Assembly: GCA_021495925.1 (NCBI GenBank)
Contig: JAKEKT010000045.1
Location: forward strand, 186,001-250,000
From: Diplodia intermedia
Taxonomy: Eukaryota > Ascomycota > Dothideomycetes > Botryosphaeriales > Botryosphaeriaceae
Direction of reading: 5' to 3'
Length of the DNA stretch: 64,000 nt
Shown here: positions 18,896 to 29,690 of the stretch, piece after piece
Layout: the number at the start of each line of letters is the position of its first letter
Position numbering within the stretch: the first letter of the stretch is position 1
Program-made: the position numbers and the translations under genes
The notes under the pieces: model-generated
What the model was told of the DNA's origin: nothing
Database searches by the model: none
What the model saw: only the letters and a program-made list of their open reading frames with translations

Positions 18896-21235
18896 ATGTT
18901 TGCGACAATGGACCCCGCGCCCGGCTCCATGGCCGTTTTCCAGCCCGACGATGTTTCGTTCTCGCGACTTGCGCGACCGGCGTTCGCAACATCCGCTGCT
19001 CCGCAGGCCCCGCCCACCTTCTTGTTCGTAAACGTCGGCACTGTGAAGAGCCGGGAAGAGAAACGTCAGATCCGCGCCCAGGTCATGTTTGCCACTCACG
19101 AGGCAAGGCGGCGTCGAGGCATCCAAGGCCGCAAGGCTGCCAAAGAGAAGCGTGAAGACGACCAGTCAAAAGACATTGTTCGTACAGGCAGCCCTTTGCA
19201 GGATGCCGGTCTGATGGGCGAAGATCCGTTCAACTCGTTGCCCGTCAAGGCCTTCCCGGGAATAAATGACCTTTTCAGATTCTGTAAGTGGCTGCCGTGA
19301 CCACCGACGTCTGCACATCGCTGAGACAAAGCTGCAATCAGACATAGACACTTACCCTGGCTTCCCGCTTGTCGACGGTACGTGGATGCCACTCAACCGT
19401 GCTGTACAGCCAGGCTGATTCGAAGCAAAAGACCCTCTGCTGAATCCTCAGCGTAGGGAACGGATTCCAAACACCATCGTAAGGCGAAACAACACCGTCT
19501 GGGATGTAATGGCCTCGGAGGAGACATCATTCTTGGTCCTGCTCGCCGAAATTGCACGGCTGCTCGACAACACCAGCCCCTGCCCGAAATGGCGGACGCG
19601 CCAATTCACGCTGAGAGAGAAAGCTCTGAAGTCCATCAGGGAGGGTCTATCATCACGGGCAGCAAAAGAACCATGGAAGATTTCCGACTCATTCGTCGCG
19701 GCCATAGCAGCCCTGGAAGGCGCAGCGGTGCGGCCACACTTCCCTACATATCACAACGCCACAAGTACTAATTGCTCATCTAGATCATGTTCGGGGATAG
19801 AAATGCCGCCATCGCCCATCTCTCGGCTGTCCGCGAGCTCGTCCGTCTGCGAGGCGGCATCGACACCTTCCAGCGCATGCCCCGCCGGATCATTGTATGG
19901 TGCGAGTTCTACAACTGCGGTGCTCTCCGGTTCCCCCCGGTCCTCGCTCCCGTCCCCCCCGCGTCATCGGCGGTCGATGATGACGACTCACCATTCCCCC
20001 GCGCCTTCCGCTCCACCGTCGCCGCCACGCAGTCCCGCACCCTTGCCCACCTCCCCAGACACTGGCAATCCCCCGACTTTCCCCTTCACCGCATCTTCCA
20101 CGCCCTCCACCTTGTCAGCATCGCCGTGTCGCCCTCCTGGGAATCGGCCGTCATGGCATCGCGCCCCTCCACCAAAGATGCCGTCGCCGAAGTCTTGGAC
20201 GACGCTGCGTACAGGTTGCTTATGGAACTGGCGAAGCTGGATGGCTCCCCATCTCCCTCCTCCTCATCCTCACCACCGTCCCCCCATTCGTCCTTCTCCC
20301 CCTCCACCTCTCCTTACTACAACAGCGACAAAACGAGCAATGACGACCACGACCACAACGACACGCACACCAACACCACCACCACCAACACCAACCACAC
20401 CGCCAGAGTAAAAACCGAGAACCCCGACGACCCCCACCAACGCCCACCCATCGACGACGTCATGCTCCGCGCCGCCAACGCCTACCTCTGGACCGCATGC
20501 AGCTACCTGCCGCCCGCCGCGCCCATGAACCTGGCCTTTCTCGAACGGCTGCGCGACGCATTGACACGGCTTCTTTTTGCAGAAAAACGACAACAACAAC
20601 AACGCCAACAACAACAACGACAAAAACGCCAAGAAGAAGAAGAAGATGAAGAAGAAGGAGAAGAACTATCATCACGCCCCCCAGCGCATCACCAAGCCCC
20701 GGCGCTGCTGTGGGCATCCCTCGTCGGATGGTCGCTGGCGATGAAGATCTGCTCGTCGGCGTCGTCGTCGTTGTCGGCGGCGCGGGGGCGGCGGCCGGGC
20801 GGAAGCGGAGGAGATGGCGGCGGCGGCGTCATGGCGATGGTCGAGGAGGGGAGGGCGTTGCTGGGGTGGTTTGAGGAGCGGATTCGGGAGTTGGTTATGG
20901 GGGGTGGGCCGCTGCATCTGCATCTGCACGGCGGTGGGGAGGCGGCCGCGGCGGCGGAGCATGCGGTGCGGTTGGTGGCGGATTTCCCGGCGTCGGATGA
21001 GTTTGCCCGGGGGTGGCGGTGTTTGCTGTTGCATCGGTGGTGGTGTGGCGGCGGGGAGGGAGAGCATGGAGGAGAAGGTTTCGACCAAGGTTGCTGCGTC
21101 GAGTGGCAGGAGTGCGGCCTGGTGTGTTCGTGCAACGGCCAGCCTCCGCGCGTCGGCGGCGGCAGCATCCTACGGCCGCACGAATGGATGCATCCGGTTG
21201 GTGGATCAACGCCGCCGCAGCAGTCTCCACAGTAG
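18896..21235 (+). CDS. Large fungal transcription-factor-like protein without a visible zinc cluster
   Basis: Predicted 723 residues from exons 18896-19283, 19342-19377, 19432-19727 and 19784-21235, all GT-AG and frame-consistent; the second exon is only 36 nt. The N-terminus contains PPTFLFVNVGTVKSREEKRQ followed by a basic run with EARRRR. This is the hallmark of a fungal family annotated as transcription-factor-like proteins that have a short basic segment where a Zn2Cys6 cluster would be. The middle is the expected helical region (FVAAIAALE, FGDRNAAIAHLSAVRELVRLRGG). The C-terminal half is unusual: a Ser/Pro stretch, an Asn/Thr/His/Asp tract (about 20326-20400), and a Gln/Glu-rich charged tract (about 20580-20670) encoded by CAA/GAA microsatellite-like DNA. 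The nucleus is the likely site of action; targets are unknown. It lies just upstream of the P450 in the same orientation and could regulate it, but that is inference. Confidence 0.7.
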
Positions 21236-21997
21236 TAGCTGACCTACTCCCGTGGCGGCGGGGGTATGTATGGCGTTGTAATTGCAACGTCATGTAGAAT
21301 AAATCGTATTTCCGACTCACAACAGCCGATACCTACTTGTGGGTGCGGAGGGTCTTTTTTCTCGCAAATTGTGGGGCTGTTCACGCTGTCCGTTTACTGT
21401 GACCTGAAGAGTGCTGTTCCCGCCCGGTGGGACGATAAATCGACGGGTACAAGTGGAGTCTGCACGGTCTGATCTGTCCACGAGCACACGCGTCATTTCC
21501 TTATCTGATCAGGTACGTAAAGACGCAGGCTGATTGGCTCGAAGATCTCCCGGCACTTCAGGGCATTTTCGGAAACAATCCTCACAGCACGTGGGAATAA
21601 GCCGATGCGTAAGCACAGGTCCGCAGCGGTGGTTTTAGATAAGAGCGCGGATGATTGGGCGAGGAAAGCGGGGTCTTCCAATGGTGCCTTTACATGGGTA
21701 CGTCCCGAAGCGGATCGCGACGAACGCAAGCCCGTCTCTGATTGGTTGGGGGCCGGAGTGCTTGGTGTGTATGTAGCCCGCTTGCATGGGAGCCCTATGC
21801 ATGGGCATGATTCATTCATCCGGCAGCAGAGCACCAACATCCTAACTCGTCGGTCGAGGGCTTCCTTCCAGAACAGGCTGCAGCTTGTTTAAAGGCGGGC
21901 GGGGAGGCGGGCAGTAAGCACCCATCATCGTCGGATTGTTCAGACAATCTTGCTCCTCTCTGCGTTACTGGAGCCCTCTTCTTCGCCCTCCTCCCCA
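21236..21997. other. Intergenic region, P450 promoter side
   Basis: No supported gene. It separates the transcription-factor-like gene and the P450, both on the plus strand. Confidence 0.55.
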
Positions 21998-24089
21998 ATG
22001 GTCGACCTCGACCTCATCCGCGCCGGCGCGCAGCACGCGCTCCAGGCCAGCGCGGGCCCGCTCGCCGCGCTCGCCGGCGTCTACGGGGTGCTGTTCCACG
22101 CGCTGGTGGTGCGGAAGCTGGAGGTGGAGGAGCACCTGTACCGGTTCCTGGGCATCTACCTCGCGGCGATGGCGAGCAGCGTTCCCGTCTGCGTGTCGGT
22201 GCTGGACGACGCGGGCACGGCGCTCGGGCGGGCGGCGCTGGTGACGGTGTCGTTCAACGCGGGGCTGTGCGCGAGCATGCTCGTCTACAGGGCCTTCTTC
22301 CACCGGCTGCGCGCGTTCCCGGGCCCGTTTGGCGCGCGGCTGTCGCGGTTCTACGTCACGGCCGCGTCGGCGCGGGATGTGCAGTACCATGAGGTGATCC
22401 GCGGGTGGCATGGGAAGTACGGCGACTTCATCCGGACTGGTGAGAGCGAGCTCTATTTACCTACCTTTTTATCGGCTCCGTTCACTTCCTTTTTCCCCCC
22501 CAATCCCCCGTTAACGCTGTTTGCCTGCAGGCCCCCGCGAGCTCGCCATCGTCCGCCGCTCGGCCGTCAACCAGATCTACGGGCCGCAGTCGGAATGCGG
22601 CAAGTCGACGTGGTACACGCAGGTGTCGTCGGACCCGTCGCAATGCTCCATCCACATGACGCGCGACTGGACCGACCACAAGAACCGGCGCAAGGCCTGG
22701 GACCGGGGCTTCTCCGTCAAGGGTACGTCCATGCCATCCCGTCCATCCACCTCCAATCCATTCCCCTTCATACCACCCCTCACCTCCCCCCGTCGTTAAC
22801 CCCACCCCCTCAACCGCCAACAGCAATCAACACCTACGCCCCCCGCATCGCATCCAAAGTGACCCTCCTCCGCCAACAAATCGCCACGCACGCGGCGCGG
22901 GGCGAAGCCCTCGACGCGACCAAGTGGGCGATGCTGCTGACGTTCGACATCATGGGCGCGGTCGGGTTCGGCACCGACTTCGGCGGGCTGGAGACGGGCG
23001 CCGAGCACCCGGCCATCAAGGGCATCCACGACCACATGGCCGTCCTGGCCGTCGCGGCCACGGTGCCGTGGCTGCTGAACCTCGCGGGCAAGATCCCCGG
23101 CGCCACGAAAGGGTACGCCCCGTTTTTTGAGTGGTGCGCGGAGAGGGTGAGGGGGGGGTTTGAGGTCAGTTACTCTGGTTGTTTTTCCCCGCTTCACGGT
23201 CGGCGTGGGTAGGGGTGGTGATGGTCCGTTTGTGCTGACGTACGCCACACGCAGGCACAAGCAGCGCCGGCGAAGCCACAGCAGCAACAGCAGCAACCCA
23301 CCGACGACAACATCTTCTCGCACCTCCTCCGCGCCTTCATCGCCAACGACGCCTCCGCGCCCCCCTCCGCCGCCGCCCTGCACGAAGACGCGCGCGCCGT
23401 CGTCATCGCGGGCTCCGACACGACCGCGACAACGCTAACCCACGTCCTCTACTTCCTGGCCACCCACCCCGCCGCGCAAACCCAGCTGCAGCGCGCCCTC
23501 GACGCCGCCATGCCCGACGGCGCGTGGTCGTTCGAGGCCGCCCGCGCCGTCGCCTTCGTCGACGACGTCGTCGCCGAGACGCTGCGGCTCAAGCCCGCCC
23601 TGCTGACCGGCGGCTACCGCACCACCCCGCCGCAGGGGCTGGTCGTGGATGGCGTGCCCGTGCCGGGAGGCACGAATGTGTTTGTCCCGATCCAGCTGGT
23701 GCAGACGGATGAGAGGTACTGGCCGCGGGCCCGCGAGTTCGTGCCGGAGCGGTGGGGCGAGAGGAGGGCGGAGTGGCGGACGGGCGAGCAGCCGTGGATC
23801 CCGTTTAGTATCGGTATGTTTTGTTTGTTTGTTTCGTGTGCATCTGGGTTACGTGCCCCCGGAGTAGTCGGTTTTTTGCTGATCGCGGATAGGACCGTAT
23901 TCTTGCCCCGGGAAGAGCCTGGCCGTTGCCACCCTGCGCATTGCGGTTAGCCAGATCGCCCTGCAGTTTGATGTGCGGCTGGCGGACGGCGAGGATGGGA
24001 GGGAGTTCGATGGGGGTGCGTTGGATACGTTTACCACGACTTTGAAGCCGTTGATGGTGACGTTTACGCCGAGGGAGGGGAGGGCCTGA
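21998..24089 (+). CDS. Cytochrome P450 monooxygenase
   Basis: Predicted 576 residues from five exons: 21998-22439, 22531-22722, 22824-23164, 23255-23813 and 23893-24089. The N-terminus carries several hydrophobic segments (LAALAGVYGVLFHALVV; ALVTVSFNAGLCASMLVYRA) before the PGPFGARLS hinge, an extended membrane anchor seen in some fungal P450s. The I-helix reads AGSDTT (residues 377-382); ETLR gives the K-helix ExxR; PERW follows; the heme loop is FSIGPYSCPGKSLA with Cys516 as thiolate ligand (Pro-Tyr replaces the more usual Arg at the second variable position). A short Gln repeat (PQQQQQQ) sits at the start of exon 4. It is expected to be an ER-bound oxygenase needing a reductase partner; substrate unknown. 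The neighbours are a transcription-factor-like gene upstream and a receptor-like gene downstream; no backbone synthase is present, so membership in a metabolite cluster is unsupported. Confidence 0.9.
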
Positions 24090-25917
24090 GCGTCGGCGCC
24101 TGCTCCGGCTTGGGGTTGTGTTTCATGTTTCGATGCGTCTTTTTGCGGGGGTGGGCGTGTTTCGTGGAAAGCCGTGGCGTTGGCTGGGCTTCGAGGCGTG
24201 TCGTGGTACGCTTTCCCTGCATGGCGTCTATAGCTGTGTAACTCTGCATGATAAACGCTTGGTTTTTGGGGGCTCGAATAGTGGGCGAGAATGCCGTGTG
24301 TAATTGCTACGAACGTGACCGGAAACGATGCTACCAGCACTACACTGTAGGGGAGCTTGATCCTTTCCATCAACGGAAATAGAAGAGCTCGATTGGTTGG
24401 CGATTAAGCTAACGGAGGTAGTTCTGGGTTGGCTCGGAGAATAAGCAGCTAGAGGATCAGTGGTGACGGGGGACGAGGCTCCGGTGGATGACCATTTCGA
24501 TAGTGAACCAAACTGTAGACACGAATTTTTCGGGTTGCTGTTGGCCGTGATGACGCTCAACCTTTTTAGCGCGGGCCGTCTGTCCTTGTTGTCTGTCAGT
24601 CACACCAGTAGTAGCGACCCCAGGAGGAACACCGTCTTGTGCAATCTGTCATTGCATGGTCGGGTATGATTGGTTTAACCAGCAAGATCAATGCATCATC
24701 TGATGTTCGCCATAGTGGCGATCAAGGCAACTCGTGGATGGAAGGGGTATCAAGTGCCACCTCACGGCCCGAATTTGTTTGATGGAGAAACAGCGGAGTT
24801 GTTCTCCTCGGTGATCGAGGTGCATGTCGGCGTCTGGCGTGGATCGGGATTCGCGCGGACCGAAACGCAGGGCAGCCACCCTTGGTGCACATCGGCAGTG
24901 CTATTATTATTGGGTCTGGGGGAATCGAAAGCTCGGATCAGGCCGGGCGGAAGCGCTGTAGCTGGTACCTTATTCAGACAGCATTCAGGAGCGCCTGGGC
25001 GCGGTACCTGCTACTGCAGCTGATTTGGAAGAGGGCGCGGCTGACATGGACTGCATCTCGAGGCGCCTGCAGCCACCCCGCAGTAAGGGACTGCAGCGCG
25101 GCAGAGCCTGCAGCCCTCGACTGATTCTCAACTACTACTCCTGCAGTCATCAAAATCTCTCAAGTTCGCCGCCGCGTATTGCCGCACTGGCCTGTCGATC
25201 GCGGCTCATAGTTCAACACGTCCTGAGGATCGCTGCCGGCATTCGTCGCAATGGCCCGGTCGGTCGGAGACGAGCAGCGAGTGAGGAAGCGTCGTCAGCT
25301 GAGTCCCACTGCGGCTGCGGATCGACGCCCTTCCCGCCACTGGCATGATGCGAAACACGGCCGCTGCTTGATCCCACCCGCACACTGCCGCGCGACTGGC
25401 TCCAACCTGCGTCTCGAGTAGCGCCGACCGTGCCGCTTGGATGACATACGTCGGGCTCCCACGTGGAAACCACTCAGCCGGCGGTCGTGGCTAAGGTGCA
25501 GCCGTGAGACGGTGCCTGGGCCTTGCCCGATCGGGAACAGTGGCGTCGACGGTCCCATTTCGCCCATCACCGACCACGACGGACTATTCTGACACGAGGC
25601 CCCAGCTTGCCACCAATGCCATCCGCAGCATCGGTCGTTGCTGGCGTTCCCGCCCTGCCGCCCGTGCCGGTTCTTGTTGGCTTCTTGCTATGTAGTATCC
25701 TGGCCTGCTAGTAGCCGTGCTGTGCTCAAAAACATGAAATACGTCCAGGGTCTTGGACGGACGCCCCACAGCTCTGTCATCCCCCTCTCCACACACTCCC
25801 TTTTAGTCATGGGCCTTGTGCCTGTCTGAACACCACGAACTGGCCATTTGACCGAGATCAACCCTCCGACCACCGACACCCTTCCGTACCGTCAAACCCT
25901 CAACCCAAGTTGCCAAG
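24090..25917. other. 1.8-kb intergenic region
   Basis: No supported gene on either strand. Between about 25010 and 25150 there are five CTGCAG hexamers, an unusual density. The last 200 bases are the upstream region of the rhodopsin-domain gene, ending in a pyrimidine-rich leader. Confidence 0.5.
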
Positions 25918-27286
25918 ATGATGGAACTGAATGAACGCGCGCCCGAGTTCTTCAAGATACTGGTGGCCATGATCATCCTGGCAACAACAGCCACCGCCCT
26001 GAGAGTCTACGTCAGAATAAAGATCGTCAAATCTTTTGGGAAGGATGATTACCTGATGGTCGCAGCGCTAGTCAGTTTCTCCAACACGGACCACGCAGAG
26101 GACGCGTGCTGATACCCCGAGTAGCTTTGTTTCATCATGTTCACCACCTGCGCCCTGGGCGGCATCCGCTACGGCACCGGCCAACACATGTCCGAACTGA
26201 CTCCGGAGAACTCGATGAAAGCGCTCCGCGTACGTCCACCGCGTCCCCTCCCAGCTTCTGCAACAACATCAACATACTGACAACGGCACAGTACTGGTGG
26301 CTCTGCTACGCCGCCTACACCAGCACGATGATGCTGGCCAAAACCTCCATCGGCTTCTTCCTGCTGCGCGTCACAATCGAGCAGGTGTACATCTGGATCA
26401 TCTACGCAGCCATGACGCTAACCGGGATCACCGGGATCGTCTTCTGCTTCGTCACGGTGCTACAATGCAGCCCGGTTTCGTTCTTCTGGACCAAGGCCAT
26501 CATCGGCGACAGCACCGGCGGCACCTGCCTCGACGTCGAGATCATCATCGCCCTGACCTACTTCTACAGCGCCGTGTCGGCGCTGTGCGACTTCACCTTC
26601 GGCCTGCTGCCCGTCGTGATGCTGTGGAACCTCCGCATGTCGCGCTCCACCAAGGTCGCCGTCGCGCCCATCCTCAGCATGGGCTGCATCGCCTCGGCCG
26701 GCGTGCTCGTGCGCACCGCGTACATCAAGGACTTCCGCGATCCGGACTTCCTCTGTGTGTTCCTCCCTTCCTCCCCCTTTCCCTCCCCCCGTCTGCTCCC
26801 TCCCCCCGGACCACCTCGCTAACAACAGCCGTCCGTCCAGACTCCACCGTCGACATAGCAATCTGGTCCACCATCGAAGAAGGCCTGGCCATCACCGCCG
26901 GCTCGCTGGCCTGCCTGCGCCCGCTGTTCCGCATCTTCCGCGCCGCGCTGCTGTCCGCCGCCGCCGACAACAACCACCGCCACGGCCGCCACCGCCAGTG
27001 GCCCGCCGCTTCTTTTCCCTCTTCTTCGCAGCAGCCCAGTGGCAAGCTCGGCCGCTCCAGGTCCACGCGCAAGGGCAGTCTGGGGCGGCCGTGGAGCGAG
27101 TTGCTGGAGGAGACGGTGGTCACGCAGGGAGGGCACGGGCTGCAGACGGTGGATGCGGAGGAGAGGGGGGTGGTGGTGGGGGGCGGCGGAGGAGGAGGAG
27201 GGAAGGGTGGGGGCGGCGGGTTCGAGATGGGGGAGGTCGTCGAGGTGGGGGTGGGGAGCGTGGCTTCGCGGGGGACGGTGCGGTGA
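25918..27286 (+). CDS. PTH11/rhodopsin-domain seven-helix membrane protein
   Basis: Predicted 388 residues from exons 25918-26070, 26125-26229, 26292-26754 and 26841-27286, with canonical introns. The fungal rhodopsin-domain signatures are present: ALRVYVRIKIVKSFGKDDYL after the first helix, YWWLCYAAYTSTMMLAKTSI in the third, LQCSPVSFFWTK, LCDFTFGLLPVVMLWNLRMS, and STVDIAIWSTIEEGLAITAG before the last helix. Seven hydrophobic segments are visible. There is no N-terminal CFEM domain. The cytoplasmic tail is long, beginning with an Arg/His-rich stretch and a PWSELLEETVVTQGG block, then a run of more than ten glycines. Members of this family are putative plasma-membrane receptors, some acting in host-surface sensing; no ligand can be inferred. 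Two ATG codons are adjacent (25918 and 25921); I took the first. Confidence 0.85.
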
Positions 27287-27941
27287 ATGATGGGGGTGTT
27301 GGTTCTTTTTGTGTCGTCGTGCGTTTGTTAGCGATGGGCGTTTTTTTTTCGGGGGTTTGTGGGGGTAGGGTACGGTCTGCCGCCTGGTTGGTGGGGGTTA
27401 ATTGGGGGCTCGGGTGGGGCTTCTGTTTGGCTGTGGTGTGGATGGACATGGGCATCGTTGAAGTGCCATTACACGCGGTTATTTGGGGAATGTGGGGATT
27501 TGATTCAGTTGAAGCTACAGCTAAACCACGCAATTCAGCATACGTCAGAGAGCTTTCTCCTCCCTGAGCGCAACTCGCTGTACCGAAAGAGTTTGGATTA
27601 TTTCCCGCTGAGCGGTAAAAAATATGCTGTACCGGATATCCTGGCGTTCTCCTCATTACAATGGAACGAGGACTGGTGCTTGCTGTTGAGGGAAGTGTGG
27701 CCAAAGACTACACAGAAAAAACACTTGCATGAAACAAAAGAAGAGATTTTTGCACGGGCGGAAGAAAATTTGCTGTACCAGAAAGCCTGGGGGACGACGC
27801 TGCACCACAATGGGTGCGGCAGGATGTTGCTGTCGGGGGAAGTGTAGTCAAAGACTACACATGAATGCTCGAGTCTTTGGGCCTCCAATCATGAGTCCAG
27901 GTGACTCCGTCTTTCTCGCAAGGAAGACCGTAACGCTCGCC
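27287..27941. other. Intergenic region with a diverged direct repeat
   Basis: A frame at 27359-27847 is open but spans the direct repeat at 27620-27862 and has no motif, so it is not called. The rest is the 3' flank of the receptor gene. Confidence 0.45.
27620..27862. repeat. Diverged direct repeat of a ~97-bp unit
   Basis: Unit 1 is about 27620-27715 and unit 2 about 27766-27862. They share TGCTGTACC near the start, ACAATGG in the middle, and GGGAAGTGTGGCCAAAGACT (unit 1) against GGGAAGTGTAGTCAAAGACT (unit 2), both followed by ACACA. The last difference is G-to-A and C-to-T in unit 2. A third TGCTGTACC-like start at about 27575 suggests a further partial unit. Confidence 0.6.
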
Positions 27942-29429
27942 CTAGGAGGGAGGCTCCAAAGGCTTGGTAACCTGATGAAGGGGTGTCTCTTCACTATGAA
28001 CCTCGACGTAGCCCAGTGACTGCCGCAGTTGCGCCGAGCTTGCGGTATTCGGCTTCGCGAATTCCTTTTCCTGTGATGGAAACGGGACGATACGGCCAGC
28101 TACAATGAGCTGGCTCGCTGCAGGTTCTTGGAACGCTTCGAGGTCAAAGAGGTTCCATCTCTTCTGCATCGCAACAATCTCCTTCTCGACCTCTTCTTCC
28201 GAAGGACCATAGTAACCAGGCAGGTTGTGCTGTGTTTGTGCTTGTTCCATCCGCCGACACATTCTGTTGCACTCTTCAACAAGATCTTCCAACAGGATCG
28301 AGACTTTCCTCATCGTGCGATTCTTTGTTTGCATGACAGGAGCTTGAAGCAGATCTTGGGTCATCATGGACTCTGTCGGAGCCTCTGGAGAAGAGTATGT
28401 GCTGATCGCCATCGTACAGCTCTCGCCTTCCAGGGAAGTGTGAATGAGGTGTATGAAGAAATCGTCGATCATGGCTGGCGGAATCTCTTTACCCAGGCGA
28501 AGGACTTGGTGGAGATATGGCGCTGTCACGCAAAATCCCGTGAGCGACAGCGGGAAGCCCTTGTTTCGCAAGCCCGACCACAGATTGTGGGTAAGGACGT
28601 CTGTATCCACGCTGGTGAAGATGTGGTAGAGTGGTTCCTTCTTCGCCACCAGATAGTACCATCTGTCCAGATATCTGCCGAGGAATATTGGAGGGTAAAA
28701 CTCCTGGTACCGTCCGCAGGCCCATCTGAAGAAGACTCCAGGGGACTTCCGCTTGAATGTTCTCCTGTCAAGCAGGTCCACATTGTCCGTTGCGCCAATG
28801 AGTTGGGCGATCACTACCGACAGGCTGAATTGCCGTGCAATCTCTGCCAGGAATGACTCCTGTTGGAGAAGTTTGAAGTTCGTGTCACAGGGGTGATACG
28901 GCCGGGGTGGATCATTGACAGCATCCCCCATCGCATCCCTCACTCTTGCCCTCACCCTTTCGAAGGACTCCATTGACGGGTGAGGCAATCCTCCCGCCAT
29001 CCTCGAAACTTTGATGGCTTCGTACAAAGCCACTTCTGGATCGTCGACTGTGTTCCACTCCCAGTCGGTGGCAATGTATTCCAGTGGCGGCCTTTCAAAA
29101 CCAAAGGCCTCTAGCTGTACTTGTGAAGGTGGTTCTTGGACCGATCGGGGCCGATCGAGAGTGTTGGTAGCCTTTCCCGATAGTGGGTGGCATTCGACTA
29201 TGCACTTCACTTCAGTTCCGTTCGCATTCCGAAAAACAAATTCGTATTTGATCTTCTCGTCGCCATGGTCGTTGACATAAACCGGCCTGCAGTTCGGTGG
29301 AAGCGGGCCGAAGGCTACGAGCTCCTGGAGGATATGCCCTCGCGCTTTTCTGTTCAGGACCTTTTTTTCATCGTCTTTGTTCACCCACTGTTCAACCGGG
29401 CCAGTGTCTTCTTCCCAGGATGACTCCAT
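27942..29429 (-). CDS. Hypothetical protein, 495 residues, single exon
   Basis: Uninterrupted frame from ATG at 29429 to TAG at 27942. I do not recognise the family. Visible features: an acidic N-terminus; KYEFVFRNANGTEVKCIVEC in the first third; YEAIKVSRMAGGLPHP; a central aromatic stretch (ACGRYQEFYPPIFLGRYLDR then WYYLV); and a C-terminal charged, probably helical segment (SEEEVEKEIVAMQKRWNLFD). No signal peptide or clear membrane span. Codon use is even and the frame is long with no introns, so it is very likely real. The upstream region (29450-29690) contains repeat G and an imperfect repeat of a GTGACTACCA/GCGACTACCA unit. This is the second hypothetical gene with repeat G in its upstream region, the other ending at 13510. 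Confidence 0.65.
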   Translation of the reverse strand: MESSWEEDTGPVEQWVNKDDEKKVLNRKARGHILQELVAFGPLPPNCRPVYVNDHGDEKIKYEFVFRNANGTEVKCIVECHPLSGKATNTLDRPRSVQEPPSQVQLEAFGFERPPLEYIATDWEWNTVDDPEVALYEAIKVSRMAGGLPHPSMESFERVRARVRDAMGDAVNDPPRPYHPCDTNFKLLQQESFLAEIARQFSLSVVIAQLIGATDNVDLLDRRTFKRKSPGVFFRWACGRYQEFYPPIFLGRYLDRWYYLVAKKEPLYHIFTSVDTDVLTHNLWSGLRNKGFPLSLTGFCVTAPYLHQVLRLGKEIPPAMIDDFFIHLIHTSLEGESCTMAISTYSSPEAPTESMMTQDLLQAPVMQTKNRTMRKVSILLEDLVEECNRMCRRMEQAQTQHNLPGYYGPSEEEVEKEIVAMQKRWNLFDLEAFQEPAASQLIVAGRIVPFPSQEKEFAKPNTASSAQLRQSLGYVEVHSEETPLHQVTKPLEPPS

Positions 29430-29573
29430 CTTGATGTTTGCTCAACCAAGCAAGGAGAAGTGACTACCACAATAGATAGCCAGGCTGGATGACGGTGAGC
29501 TTTAGGTGGGCGGTGAGGCTGGCGGTGAGCGGTTTCGAGCGAGGAGGAGCGACTACCAAATTGGATAGCCAAG

Positions 29574-29690
29574 CGGGCTGGGAGGCGAGGTGAGCGGGTG
29601 GAGCGAGCGGGCGGGAGCAGGGAGCACGGATGGTCTGCTCGACCAATTACGTCATTAAGTGACGGCGGCAGCGGCGTGCATTGATGCGTC
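29574..29690. repeat. Dispersed repeat G, inverted copy, with CRE- and CCAAT-like sites
   Basis: The reverse complement reads GCCGCCGTCACTTAATGACG then TAATTGGTCGAG, and later CCCGCTCACCTCGCCTCCCA, matching 13698-13793 with scattered differences. It lies about 145-260 bp upstream of the gene starting at 29429. Adjacent sequence (29455-29570) contains two imperfect copies of a unit around GACTACCA...GGATAGCCA/GATAGCCAGG. Confidence 0.6.

Noticed and set aside
18896..24089. A secondary-metabolite cluster formed by the transcription-factor-like gene and the P450
   Set aside because: No PKS, NRPS, terpene synthase or DMATS gene in the window; adjacency alone is not enough.
27359..27847. 162-codon frame downstream of the receptor gene
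   Set aside because: It spans the two direct-repeat units and contains no recognisable domain.
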